A stretch of 64,000 bases of DNA from Pandoraea commovens (GTDB lineage Bacteria > Pseudomonadota > Gammaproteobacteria > Burkholderiales > Burkholderiaceae), in assembly GCF_902459615.1 (NCBI RefSeq), contig NZ_CABPSA010000001.1:1240001-1304000 (forward strand), in the 5' to 3' direction. How positions within the stretch are numbered: position 1 is the stretch's first letter; each line of letters opens with the position of its first letter. Positions 26,753 through 35,572 of the stretch are shown here, in pieces. A model generated the notes under the pieces. That model worked only from the letters and a program-made list of their open reading frames with translations, was not told the DNA's origin and did not search any database. Both the position numbers and the translations under genes were made by a program.

Positions 26753-29122
26753 ATGAGCCAGACAGTTTCCCCCACTTCCAACGCCACGGCAGCCAGCGCC
26801 GGCGGCTGCCCGTTTCATCAAACGTCGGCCCCGTCGGCTGCTAAGGCCCCGAACGGCTGCCCGGTGAGTGCCCGCGCGGCCGACTTCGATCCGTTCGAAG
26901 ACGGCTATCAGCAAGACCCGCCCGAATACGTGCGCTGGGCGCGCGAGCAGGAACCGGTGTTCTACAGCCCGAAGCTCGGCTACTGGGTCGTGACCCGTTA
27001 CGACGACATCAAGGCGATCTTCCGCGACAACATTACGTTCAGCCCGTCGATTGCGCTGGAAAAGATCACGCCGACCGGCCCGGAAGCCAACGAGGTGCTC
27101 GCTTCCTATGGCTTCGCGCTAAACCGCACGCTGGTGAACGAAGACGAGCCCGCGCACATGCCGCGCCGCCGTGTGCTCATGGAGCCGTTCACGCCTGAAC
27201 ATCTGAAGCATCACGAGCCGCTGGTGCGTCAGCTCGCGCGCGAATACGTCGACCGCTTCGTGAACGACGGCCGCGCCGATCTCGTCGACCAGATGTTGTG
27301 GGAAGTCCCTCTGACGGTGGCGCTCCACTTCCTCGGCGTGCCCGAGGAAGACATGGACAAGCTGCGCGAGTATTCGATTGCGCACACGGTCAACACGTGG
27401 GGACGCCCGAAGCCCGAAGAACAAGTCGCGGTGGCGCATGCCGTGGGCAATTTCTGGCAACTCGCGGGCAAGATTCTCGACAAGATGCGTCAGAACCCGG
27501 ACGGCCCGGGCTGGATGCAATACGGCATTCGCAAGCAGAAAGATCACCCGGAAGTCGTGACCGACTCCTATCTGCATTCGATGATGATGGCGGGCATTGT
27601 GGCCGCGCACGAAACGACGGCCAACGCCACAGCCAACGCGATGAAGCTGCTGCTCTCGCATCCGGACGTCTGGCGCGAGATCTGCGAAGATCCGTCGCTG
27701 ATTCCGAACGCAGTGGAAGAATGCCTGCGTCACAACGGTTCGGTGGCGGCATGGCGTCGTCTCGCAACGAAGGACGTCAACATCGGCGGCATCGAGATTG
27801 CCGCCGGGTCGAAGCTGCTGATCGTGACGTCGTCTGCGAATCACGACGAAGCGCATTTCGCCGACGCCGACCTGTTCGACATTCGCCGCGAAAACGCCAG
27901 CGATCAACTGACGTTCGGCTACGGCTCGCATCAGTGCATGGGCAAGAACCTCGCCCGCATGGAGATGCAGATCTTCCTCGAAGAGTTCACGCGCCGCCTG
28001 CCGCACATGACGCTGGCCGAGCAGAAATTCACGTACGTGCCCAACACGTCATTCCGCGGTCCGGAGCATGTCTTTGTGGAATGGGATCCGGCGCAGAATC
28101 CGGAGCGTCGCGATCCGGCCGTGCTGGAGCGTCATGCGCCGGTGCGCATCGGCGAGCCGTCGGGCCATAGCGTGACGCGCCCTGTCGTGGTCGAGTCGGT
28201 CACGCCGGTCGCCGAGGGCATCGTCAAGCTGCGTCTGGTCGCACCTAGCGGCCGCGCCCTGCCGCGCTGGGCTCCGGGCTCGCACATCGATATCGAATGC
28301 GGCGAGACGGGGCTGTCGCGTCAGTATTCGTTGTGCGGCGACCCGACGGACGCCGCCGCACTGGAAATTGCGGTGCTGCACGAGCCGGAAGGCCGTGGCG
28401 GTTCGAACTGGGTTCACACGCAGGTCTCGGTCGGCGACCGTCTGCGCATTCGTGGGCCGCGCAATCACTTCCGTCTGGACGAAACGACGCCGCGCGCCAT
28501 CTTCGTTGCGGGGGGTATCGGCGTCACCCCGATTGCCGCGATGGCACGCCGCGCCAAGGTGCTGGGCATCGACTACGAGATTCACTACAGTGGCCGCAGC
28601 CGCCGCACGATGGCGCTCGTCGACGAACTGCAAGCGCTGCATGGCGACCGTCTGCATCTGTGGGTGAAGGACGAAGGGCAACGCGCGGACTACGCGACGC
28701 TGCTGGCAACGCCGCAGCACGGCACGCAGGTGTACGCCTGCGGTCCGGTGCGCATGCTCGACGGTCTGGCGCAATGCTGCGCGCACTGGCCGGACGACAC
28801 GCTTCGCGTTGAGCACTTCCAGTCGCAACTGGGTACGCTCGATCCCGAGAAGGAACATGCGTTCGAGGTCACGCTGAAGGATTCGGGCATCACGGTGATG
28901 GTGCCCGCCGACCAGACCCTGCTCACGGCATTGCGTGCGGCGAACATCGACGTGCAGAGCGACTGCGAGGAAGGCTTGTGCGGCTCGTGCGAAGTGCAGG
29001 TGCTGGAGGGCGACGTGGATCACCGCGACGTGGTGCTCACCCGCACGGAGCGCGACGCCAACACGAAGATGATGTCCTGCTGCTCGCGCGCCTGCGGCAA
29101 GAAGCTGGTGCTGGCGTTGTAA
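26753..29122 (+). CDS. self-sufficient cytochrome P450 (P450-FMN-2Fe2S fusion)
   Basis: A 789-residue class VII-type fusion resembling CYP116B/P450RhF enzymes, which hydroxylate or dealkylate substrates without separate redox partners. Order: short Cys-rich head with two G-C-P motifs (GGCPFHQ, NGCPVS), P450 domain with I-helix AAHETT, E-x2-LR helix (EECLRH) and heme loop FGYGSHQCMG (Cys395); then a phthalate-dioxygenase-reductase module with FMN motif RQYSLCGD (about 525), NAD motif GGIGVTP (about 588), and a C-terminal plant-type 2Fe-2S domain with C738-x4-C743-x2-C746-x29-C776. All cofactor residues are intact. Start at ATG 26753 with a weak GAGAGCGAG site. Divergent from an IclR regulator; a terminator follows. 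Confidence 0.95.
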   Translation: MSQTVSPTSNATAASAGGCPFHQTSAPSAAKAPNGCPVSARAADFDPFEDGYQQDPPEYVRWAREQEPVFYSPKLGYWVVTRYDDIKAIFRDNITFSPSIALEKITPTGPEANEVLASYGFALNRTLVNEDEPAHMPRRRVLMEPFTPEHLKHHEPLVRQLAREYVDRFVNDGRADLVDQMLWEVPLTVALHFLGVPEEDMDKLREYSIAHTVNTWGRPKPEEQVAVAHAVGNFWQLAGKILDKMRQNPDGPGWMQYGIRKQKDHPEVVTDSYLHSMMMAGIVAAHETTANATANAMKLLLSHPDVWREICEDPSLIPNAVEECLRHNGSVAAWRRLATKDVNIGGIEIAAGSKLLIVTSSANHDEAHFADADLFDIRRENASDQLTFGYGSHQCMGKNLARMEMQIFLEEFTRRLPHMTLAEQKFTYVPNTSFRGPEHVFVEWDPAQNPERRDPAVLERHAPVRIGEPSGHSVTRPVVVESVTPVAEGIVKLRLVAPSGRALPRWAPGSHIDIECGETGLSRQYSLCGDPTDAAALEIAVLHEPEGRGGSNWVHTQVSVGDRLRIRGPRNHFRLDETTPRAIFVAGGIGVTPIAAMARRAKVLGIDYEIHYSGRSRRTMALVDELQALHGDRLHLWVKDEGQRADYATLLATPQHGTQVYACGPVRMLDGLAQCCAHWPDDTLRVEHFQSQLGTLDPEKEHAFEVTLKDSGITVMVPADQTLLTALRAANIDVQSDCEEGLCGSCEVQVLEGDVDHRDVVLTRTERDANTKMMSCCSRACGKKLVLAL

Positions 29123-29148
29123 GTCGAAGCGAGGGTTGGAGGGCAATA

Positions 29149-29173
29149 AAAAGGGGGCTGCGGCCCCCTTCTT
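29149..29173. terminator. bidirectional Rho-independent terminator
   Basis: Stem AAGGGGGC / GCCCCCTT (29151-29158 with 29163-29170), tetraloop TGCG, A-rich before and T-rich after; serves the P450 gene and the convergent MFS gene. Confidence 0.85.
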
Positions 29174-29174
29174 G

Positions 29175-30389
29175 TTAATGCGCGCTCTGCGGCTTACGCA
29201 ACATCGTCATCAGCGACACGAGCGCCAGGATCGCGAAGCCGCACATCACCGTCACGAGGGGGCGGGGCGAGCCGTCACCCAGCAGACCGAGTAAGCCGCC
29301 CGCTGCAAAGCCGAAGCCGTACTGCACGCTGCCGACGAGCGCCGCCGCAGCCCCGGCACGCGTCGGGTGATTCGCGAGCGCGCCCGCCACGGAATTCGCC
29401 GTGATGATGCCGCGCAGCGACATGAACAGGAACAACATCGCCACCATCAGCGGCAGCAGGACCAAGCCCATCCACACCGTGGCACATAACACCGACGTCA
29501 CCACCGCACACCCGATGATGCCGATGCGCATCAGCCGGTAAGGCCCCATCTGTCCGACGCGTCGCGAATTGAACATCGTCATCGCGGCCATGCCGACGAT
29601 ATTGATGCCGAACAACACACCGAAGAATTGCGGCGAGACGTGGAAGTACTCCATGTACACGAGCGGCGTGCCGGTAATGTAAGTGAACGATGCCCCGAAC
29701 ACGGCACCGCCCGCCACCATGTAGCCGACGAAATGCTTGTCGCGCAGCAAGTGCCAGTACGACATGGCGATGGCGCGCGGCCCGCCCGCCTGACGGCCAT
29801 TCAAGTTGCCCGTCTCCGGCAGACGCCAAAGCGCCATCAACGCGCCCACGCCGAACACCGCGAGAATGCCGAAGATCACGCGCCAAGTCGTGAAGCGCAG
29901 CATCTGTCCGCCGACCAGCGGCGCAACGATGGGGGCGACGCTCATTACCAGCAACATGATCGAGAAGGCGCGCGCGCTATTACGCGGCCCGTAGACGTCG
30001 CGCACGATGGCCTGCGCAATCACCGGCATTGCACAACCGCCGAGCGCCTGCACGAAGCGCCACATCATCATGTGATCGATGCTGTCAGCGAACGCACAGC
30101 CGATGCTGCCGAAGATGTACAACGCGATCCCCGCCGCCATCGGCTTGCGACGCCCGAAGCGATCCGCGAGCGGCCCCCAGACCAACTGTCCGAACGCAAA
30201 GCCGAGGAAGAAATACGAGAGCGTCAGTTGGGTGGCCGCAGCGCTCGCCCCCAGTTCGTGACGCATCGTCGGCAGCCCCGGCAGATACATATCCGTCGAC
30301 GCAGGCGCGATCATCATGAACAGGCCGAGAATGCCCAACAGCACGCGCTCGGATGGCAAGGCAGGAGAGAGTTCGGACGTCGAGGTCAT
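29175..30389 (-). CDS. Bcr/CflA-family multidrug efflux MFS transporter
   Basis: Twelve-helix MFS drug:H+ antiporter of 404 residues. The start MTSTSELSPALPS is followed by helix 1 ending in the family signature STDMYLPGLPTM, then FFLGFAFGQLVWGPLADRFGRRKP (helix 2 and the loop 2-3 motif) and the antiporter motif C region SVAPIVAPLVGGQML. This pattern is that of Bcr (bicyclomycin/sulfonamide) exporters; the actual substrate is unknown. It is not linked to a regulator. Its promoter lies in the 185 bases shared with the terminator of the next upstream gene. Confidence 0.92.
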   Translation of the reverse strand: MTSTSELSPALPSERVLLGILGLFMMIAPASTDMYLPGLPTMRHELGASAAATQLTLSYFFLGFAFGQLVWGPLADRFGRRKPMAAGIALYIFGSIGCAFADSIDHMMMWRFVQALGGCAMPVIAQAIVRDVYGPRNSARAFSIMLLVMSVAPIVAPLVGGQMLRFTTWRVIFGILAVFGVGALMALWRLPETGNLNGRQAGGPRAIAMSYWHLLRDKHFVGYMVAGGAVFGASFTYITGTPLVYMEYFHVSPQFFGVLFGINIVGMAAMTMFNSRRVGQMGPYRLMRIGIIGCAVVTSVLCATVWMGLVLLPLMVAMLFLFMSLRGIITANSVAGALANHPTRAGAAAALVGSVQYGFGFAAGGLLGLLGDGSPRPLVTVMCGFAILALVSLMTMLRKPQSAH

Positions 30390-30440
30390 TTATCGTTTTG
30401 ATTATGCTGTGCGACGCCTGACGCATCGCAGGAGACGTCG

Positions 30441-30481
30441 CAAAAACGACGACGCCCGCCATGATAACGCTGGCGGGCGTC
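30441..30481 (-). terminator. Rho-independent terminator after AAHS transporter
   Basis: Perfect 10-base stem GACGCCCGCC / GGCGGGCGTC (30451-30460 with 30472-30481), 11-base loop; on the minus strand it is followed by GTCGTTTTTG. It ends the transcript of the gene at 30575-31942. Confidence 0.85.
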
Positions 30482-30574
30482 GCACTTTCATACTCGATGG
30501 TTATCGGACACTTAACCGCTGCTTATGTCGCTGCCGCGTGCATGTGTCCGTCATTGCGCGTTGCACTACGGCGC

Positions 30575-31942
30575 TCAGCTCGCCGTGGCGGTGCGCAGAT
30601 TGCCACCGTCGCCGCGCTGGGTGCGGGCAATCGCCAGCACGCCGATCAGGGAGACGCATGCCGGTACCGCTGCCGCAAGGAACAGCGACGACGACGACCA
30701 CTGCAGGTGCATCAGCGCGCCGCCCAGCACAGGCCCCAGCACCGAGCCGATACGGCCGATGCCCAGGCTCCAGCCGATGCCCGTCGAGCGCAGCGATGTC
30801 GGATAGTAAGTCGCGGCCAGTGCATTGAGCGCCGGCTGGCCGCCGATGATCGAGAAGCCTGCGAAGAAGATCGCTACGAATACCGCCACCATCGACACCA
30901 TCACCACCGGATTGCCGATGGCCGCCGTGGCCGCAATCGCGATCAGGAACGTCACCGCCAGCACGCTGGTGAAGCCCACGCGGTCGATCACACGTCCGAG
31001 CAGCAACGTACCGATCACGCCGCCCGCCCACAAGGCGGTGCCTGCCATCACGGCGACTTGCGTCGAATATCCGGCGTCGCGGATCACCGTCGGCAGCCAG
31101 TTCGACAGGAAGTACATGTCGAGCAGGTTGGCGAAGTTGATGACCCACAACAGAATCGTCACGCGTGCGCGGCCGTCCTTGAACAGCTCGATGAACGGCA
31201 CACCCTTCGCCTTTTGCTCGTCGAGGACAAAACGGGCGTCAGTCGGGACGTTCGCACCCGGCGCGACACGCAGCAACTGCTTGCGAATACGCGCGTTATC
31301 GCTGGGCTTCGTGCCCTTCTTGAACATCAGGAACTGGATCGATTCCGGCAGCGAGACCCACATCAGCAGGCCTAGCACCAGCGGGATGGCCCCACCGATA
31401 TAGAACACGGCGCGCCAGCCCAGATCAGGAATGATGGCGGCCGTAATCAGCCCGCCGACCACGCCGCCCAGCGTAAAACCGCACGACACGATCATCATGA
31501 GCGAGACGCGGATACGACGCGGGCTGTACTCACCTGCCAGCGCCATCGCGTTCGGCATGATGCAACCCAGCCCCAGCCCGGCAGCGAAACGCCAGACGAT
31601 CAGCTCGGTGATCGAGTTGGCGAAGCCGGTGACGATCATGCACACCGAGAAGAACAGCGTCGCGCCGATCAGCACCGGACGGCGACCCAGCTTGTCCGCC
31701 AGCGCCGAGAACGTCAGCGAGCCGACCAGCATGCCGAACAACCCCGCGCCGAAGACCGGCGAGAGCGTTTCCTTGGCAATGCCCCACTCGCGAATGACCA
31801 CCGGCGCAACATAGCCCATGGCCTGAACGTCGAAACCGTCCACGACCAGGCACATCGCGCACAGCGCGATCACCCACCACTGATAGCCGCCCAGTCGACT
31901 CTCGTCGATCAAAGCGCCCACATTCACTTCTGCTGCTTTCAT
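30575..31942 (-). CDS. AAHS-family aromatic acid:H+ symporter
   Basis: MFS permease of 455 residues of the PcaK/BenK type. Helix 1 carries the AAHS signature DGFDVQAMGYVAP with the essential Asp residues, the loop 2-3 motif reads SALADKLGRRPVLI, and a long central loop (about 220-275) follows helix 6. Members import 4-hydroxybenzoate, protocatechuate, benzoate, gallate or 3-hydroxyphenylpropionate. No aromatic catabolic gene is adjacent, so the substrate is open; the P450 fusion two genes away is only a weak hint. The upstream 578-base gap contains its promoter and a separate candidate sRNA. Confidence 0.93.
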   Translation of the reverse strand: MKAAEVNVGALIDESRLGGYQWWVIALCAMCLVVDGFDVQAMGYVAPVVIREWGIAKETLSPVFGAGLFGMLVGSLTFSALADKLGRRPVLIGATLFFSVCMIVTGFANSITELIVWRFAAGLGLGCIMPNAMALAGEYSPRRIRVSLMMIVSCGFTLGGVVGGLITAAIIPDLGWRAVFYIGGAIPLVLGLLMWVSLPESIQFLMFKKGTKPSDNARIRKQLLRVAPGANVPTDARFVLDEQKAKGVPFIELFKDGRARVTILLWVINFANLLDMYFLSNWLPTVIRDAGYSTQVAVMAGTALWAGGVIGTLLLGRVIDRVGFTSVLAVTFLIAIAATAAIGNPVVMVSMVAVFVAIFFAGFSIIGGQPALNALAATYYPTSLRSTGIGWSLGIGRIGSVLGPVLGGALMHLQWSSSSLFLAAAVPACVSLIGVLAIARTQRGDGGNLRTATAS

Positions 31943-32324
31943 CCTGTCTCCAAACGTTCTCGCAACTTCGTGGTTTTGCGTCCCGGTCGAGTCGCCGGCG
32001 AAATTACGCTTTGCGGAAGTTTATATCGCCGAACGTAAATCAATGCTCGGTGTAAACACTTAGATTTCCAGGGGTTGCGAGTACTGTCGGATGCGCGTCG
32101 GATGTCGCTTGGAAGCGCGCGAAATGTCCGTCGCCGTGGCAAACGGTCGTTATCTTTGTGGTTTTTCTCCATCCGAACGATGGGAGGACGCCCCGGTGAT
32201 GCACCGAATGGCTATATGGGACGGGGAATTGGGCGATTCGCGAGCAAAAAAGCGACGAATTGTCGCAGATGTGGTTTTTCTACAGATTTTTTTGACAAAG
32301 GTTTACCCGTCTAGGGATTTCCCT
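31943..32324. other. intergenic region upstream of AAHS gene
   Basis: AT-richer region without a supported gene. It probably holds the AAHS promoter near 31990-32060. A short frame at 32075-32453 is open but lacks a ribosome site and any domain. Confidence 0.4.
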
Positions 32325-32332
32325 GATATAGT
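32325..32332 (+). promoter_or_regulatory. extended -10 promoter of candidate sRNA
   Basis: TGATATAGT (32324-32332) matches an extended -10 element (TGn-TATAAT) with one mismatch. A weak TTTACC lies 19 bases upstream; a perfect TTGACA at 32292 is too far (29 bases) to be its partner. Confidence 0.5.
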
Positions 32333-32337
32333 TGCAC

Positions 32338-32398
32338 CTGTCTCCTCCACCTCCTCCTGGTGGATTTCACGGCCAGCAACGCGCTGGCCGTTTTTTTT
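32338..32398 (+). ncRNA. candidate 60-nt sRNA with anti-SD loop
   Basis: Predicted transcript of about 60 bases from just after an extended -10 element to an intrinsic terminator. Hairpin 1 pairs TCCACC (32346-32351) with GGTGGA (32359-32364) and exposes TCCTCCT in its loop; a second CTCCTCC lies unpaired at the 5' end. Both are complementary to ribosome binding sites, as in anti-Shine-Dalgarno regulatory RNAs of other proteobacteria. Hairpin 2 is the terminator ACGGCCAGC / GCTGGCCGT followed by eight T, suitable for Hfq. No open frame fits inside it. I cannot name a family. Confidence 0.6.
32369..32398 (+). terminator. Rho-independent terminator of candidate sRNA
   Basis: Stem ACGGCCAGC / GCTGGCCGT (32369-32377 with 32383-32391), loop AACGC, then an uninterrupted T-run through 32398. 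No protein gene on the plus strand ends upstream of it for more than 3 kb. Confidence 0.9.
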
Positions 32399-32520
32399 GC
32401 CTGTCGTATTCGTAACGTCTTCGGCACATCGCGTCAGGGCGCAGGGGCGCTAATCGAACGTAATGCACGCGCACGGGCAGCGACGTAGCAGACGCACTTT
32501 CCTGCGCTACACTCGACGCC

Positions 32521-33210
32521 ATGAAAATTGCACCGCTCGCCACCCTGCTTTGTGTTGTGCCGCTGGTCGGCTCGCTTGCCGGCTGTTACGTCGTGCAGTA
32601 CCCCGGCGGCGCGCTGACGCTTTCCCCAACGCCTACAGCGCCGCAAGCCGTGCGCGCTGCACCGGGCACTGTCCTGAGCGGCGACGTTGCGACGGCGCCC
32701 GTGCCGACACCGACCGTAGCGGCGACGCCGGTCCGCCCCGCGCCCACGCCTGCCCCGGTGTATCCGAACGGCTCACCTGTGCCGCGCGACTTCCAGCCCG
32801 GCAACAACTCGCCCGTCCCACCGGACTATCGGCCGCCCGCACCTTCGGGGCAAACAGCACGTCCTGGTGCAACCCCAGCCTATCCGAACTATCCGAACGG
32901 TTCGCCGGTGCCACCCGACTACGTGCCGCCGCAGACGTCGCAACCGCCGCAGGGTAATGCCGCTTACTCGACGTATTCCGCCTACTCGTCGTATTCGCCC
33001 GATCCGGGCTTCGTGCCTTACGCCGCTTATCCCGCTTATCCTACCTATCCTGCATATGCGGCCTACCCCGCCTATGCCGCTTACCCTGCGTACGCGCCGG
33101 TCTATCCGGCATACGCCCCATCGCCGTGGCTCAGCAATGTGTCGCTTTCGTTCTCATGGGGGCGTGGCTGGGGCGGCTGGGGTGGCCGTTGCTGTCATCG
33201 CTGGCGCTAA
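32521..33210 (+). CDS. Pro/Tyr-rich repeat lipoprotein
   Basis: A 229-residue predicted lipoprotein: signal peptide MKIAPLATLLCVVPLVGS with lipobox LAGC, Cys22 being the lipidation site. The mature part is low complexity: Pro/Thr/Ala-rich (residues 35-85), two NGSPVP-R/P-DF/Y repeats plus a NNSPVPPDY copy, then about twelve AYPAY/YPAYA-type repeats (residues 168-205), and a Gly/Trp-rich end GRGWGGWGGRCCHRWR. No enzymatic domain. Such proteins are usually outer-membrane or wall-spanning structural lipoproteins. Monocistronic; its promoter lies in the short gap after the sRNA terminator. Confidence 0.82.
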   Translation: MKIAPLATLLCVVPLVGSLAGCYVVQYPGGALTLSPTPTAPQAVRAAPGTVLSGDVATAPVPTPTVAATPVRPAPTPAPVYPNGSPVPRDFQPGNNSPVPPDYRPPAPSGQTARPGATPAYPNYPNGSPVPPDYVPPQTSQPPQGNAAYSTYSAYSSYSPDPGFVPYAAYPAYPTYPAYAAYPAYAAYPAYAPVYPAYAPSPWLSNVSLSFSWGRGWGGWGGRCCHRWR

Positions 33211-33332
33211 ACGGCCGTAGGCCGCTCAGGCAACGCGAGCGTTTAAAGCGCGCTGAGGCTGCGCGTCATTACGCGTGGTGGATGAGCGACGCAAGCCGAG
33301 CGGCTTGCGTGTCGTCGCGCGGGACGTTGCGC

Positions 33333-33611
33333 TTAATGCGTCGTATTGCGCGCCGTCTCGTTCTCTCTCGCGACGCGATCCTCGATGCGGCATTCGATAC
33401 GTTTTCGGATCTGTGCGGCGGCATCGGACGCGCAATCCGCGTCGATGCTCGAAAACTCGCAACGGCCGATGTAATCGCCTTCGCAATACGCGTCGACTGC
33501 GCCGTCAAAGCGTTTGTCGGCACGCGGTGTGATTGCACCCGTCAGTTCGAACGGACGTCCAGGCGCCGTATTGCTGACATAGTGCCACTGGAATTTGAAC
33601 GAATCTGTCAT
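33333..33611 (-). CDS. hypothetical protein, 92 aa
   Basis: Short soluble protein (MTDSFKFQWHYVSNTAPG) with an AGAGGGGAC ribosome site before its ATG. The sequence alternates aromatic and charged residues (ITPRADKRFDGAVDAYCEGDYIG) and ends in an Arg/Glu-rich helix. I do not recognise the family. The good ribosome site and normal codon use favour it over the overlapping frames, of which several are open on both strands. Confidence 0.6.
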   Translation of the reverse strand: MTDSFKFQWHYVSNTAPGRPFELTGAITPRADKRFDGAVDAYCEGDYIGRCEFSSIDADCASDAAAQIRKRIECRIEDRVARENETARNTTH

Positions 33612-33711
33612 ATGTCCCCTCTCTCAAGCGACAGCTAAAGGTCTGCCGGCCTGCCAGCCGATGCTGTTTTTTGAGGAATCGTAACATGTTCATCAATTCC
33701 GACCGACGTTC

Positions 33712-33745
33712 GAAAAAAAAAGCGGCTCGCCAGGGCGGCGAGCCG
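33712..33745 (-). terminator. Rho-independent terminator after EAL gene
   Basis: Stem CGGCTCGCC / GGCGAGCCG (33723-33731 with 33737-33745); on the minus strand eight or nine T follow. It ends the phosphodiesterase transcript. Confidence 0.9.
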
Positions 33746-33788
33746 GACAGTCCGTGGAGGTCGGGGGCACATCAGGACCACGGTGATT

Positions 33789-35384
33789 TCACTCTAGTCC
33801 CGAATCGCTGTCGTTATTCTCGGTAATTTGCCTGATACGCGGACCTGAATCCTCAAGTTCGTCCGCCGGTACCGCCTTGCCGAACAACCATCCCTGACCG
33901 ATTGCATCGGGGCAAATCGCCAGCATGTAGTCCGCCTGCGCCTGCCTTTCCAATCCTTCCACGATGACCTCGACGTTCAGCAGCGCCGCCATCTTGCAGA
34001 TCTGGTCGACGATGGCGCTGCCCACCGTATCGGTCCCGATGGCCTGCGTGAACATGCGATCGATCTTCAACGCATCGACATTGAGCGTCGACAAATACGC
34101 CAGATTCGAAAACCCGGTGCCGAAATCGTCGATGTGAATCTGATAGCCGTCCACGCGCAGCCGGTCGAGCGCTTCGCGAAGCCGCGCCATGTTGTCGGTC
34201 GAGCGTTCCGTTACCTCCAGCGCAATCTGCGCACGCGGCACCCGCAGCGACGCGGCCATGTGGTTCAAAAACGTGTGGAAGGTGCGATCGACGACGTCCA
34301 CGGCAGCGAGATTGATGCTGATGTGGAATTCCGGGTCGGCCAATGCGCGTCCGTGCATTTCGATCAGTGCCTGACGTGCGACCTGTCGCGTGATCAGACC
34401 GATCACGCCGCGCCGTTCGGCAATCGGAATGAACATGTCCGGCGAGATCGGATTGCCCGCGCTGTCGTTCAGGCGTGCGAGCGCTTCCACGCCAACCGTC
34501 TTCCCGTCGCGCAGCCTGACCAGCGGCTGATAGACGAGGTAGATCCCCCCCGACTCGGCGGCCTGCTGGGTGACCCAGTCGATCGATGTGCGATAACGTT
34601 GGCGCAGACGCCACGACTGCCCCATCGCACCACCAGCCACGGCGCCAATCGCCAGCGCCAACAGCAATCCCCACGCGTTCGTCACGATGCGCGACGACGT
34701 ATAAACCGCCGACGCGCACACATCCACGTTGTTCGAACACCGTGAGAACTGGCGCACCGGTCCGATATCGAGCCAGCGCGACGTCTCGCCCAGCGTAATG
34801 CGTTGCTGGTCCCCGGCGAGTCCTGCGCGCCAGAAGACGAAGCGCATATCGCTCGTCGACGCCACCGACGCGAAGCCCGGCTCCGGCGTCGCCAGCCTCT
34901 CAGGCAATACCGGCGGGCTGAAGACGACCACGTCACCCATGCCCATCGCATTAACCTGAACACCCGGCGTGACGATGCCCGTGAGCGTGTGCCAGAGCTT
35001 CACCCCGTTGCGCGTTTCATGGTCGGCGGGGGGCAGTGCAGGCGCGGGATCGAAGCGTCCCGCAACGGCTGAGCACAGCAATTGCGAATCGTGCACCCGG
35101 GCGATGTCGTGAAAATAAGGACTACGCATGGCAACGCGGCGCAGCGCCAGAATGTCCGCGTCGTTACAGGGCACCGCGCCGCTGTACATCGCTTCGTGCA
35201 ACGCGTTGCGGCTCGACACCGACGCATCGCTCATGAAGCCCATGATGTCCTGCACATAGGCGCGCAGGCGAAAATCGTCGATACGCGTCTGCGCGATCTG
35301 TCCAATCAGCAGCATGACCAGCATGCCCGCCAATGCGCCGATGAGCACCGGCAACCAGCGGGTCAACCTTCTGAGCATTTGCAT
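33789..35384 (-). CDS. CSS-EAL cyclic-di-GMP phosphodiesterase
   Basis: A 531-residue inner-membrane enzyme: helix 1 at about 11-32, a periplasmic CSS domain with Cys73 (VPCNDAD) and Cys104 (LLCSA, one residue off the name-giving CSS), helix 2 near 240-260, then a cytoplasmic EAL domain. Catalytic motifs are intact: VEALAR, SINLA, EVTE, DDFGTGFSNLAYL, KIDR, VEGLE and GWLFGKA. In E. coli PdeC-type enzymes the two periplasmic cysteines form a redox-sensitive disulfide that controls activity; the spacing here is nearly the same. It should lower c-di-GMP and favour motility. The start at 35384 gives a normal N-terminus; ribosome site weak, and ATG 35378 is an alternative. Confidence 0.92.
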   Translation of the reverse strand: MQMLRRLTRWLPVLIGALAGMLVMLLIGQIAQTRIDDFRLRAYVQDIMGFMSDASVSSRNALHEAMYSGAVPCNDADILALRRVAMRSPYFHDIARVHDSQLLCSAVAGRFDPAPALPPADHETRNGVKLWHTLTGIVTPGVQVNAMGMGDVVVFSPPVLPERLATPEPGFASVASTSDMRFVFWRAGLAGDQQRITLGETSRWLDIGPVRQFSRCSNNVDVCASAVYTSSRIVTNAWGLLLALAIGAVAGGAMGQSWRLRQRYRTSIDWVTQQAAESGGIYLVYQPLVRLRDGKTVGVEALARLNDSAGNPISPDMFIPIAERRGVIGLITRQVARQALIEMHGRALADPEFHISINLAAVDVVDRTFHTFLNHMAASLRVPRAQIALEVTERSTDNMARLREALDRLRVDGYQIHIDDFGTGFSNLAYLSTLNVDALKIDRMFTQAIGTDTVGSAIVDQICKMAALLNVEVIVEGLERQAQADYMLAICPDAIGQGWLFGKAVPADELEDSGPRIRQITENNDSDSGLE

Positions 35385-35572
35385 GGAGAGGCATCCACGG
35401 TGTGCCCCGTGTCGGGGCGTGAAAGCAGTGTAGCCTACCGCCGGTCGAACGCATCGGATTGCCACACAACGCCCGTTGGGTCGCTGGTTCGCAGATCGCC
35501 GCATGAGTGGGACGATTTTGGGTCGACGCTGGGGTAACTTGCCGACTTCTTCCCTCCGACTGCGAACTCGCC

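Noticed and set aside
32292-32297. TTGACA as the -35 of the sRNA promoter
   Set aside because: The distance to the TATAGT -10 is 29 bases, far beyond the 16-19 allowed.
32075-32453. Short plus-strand frames over the sRNA region
   Set aside because: No ribosome site, no recognisable domain, and they run through an intrinsic terminator.
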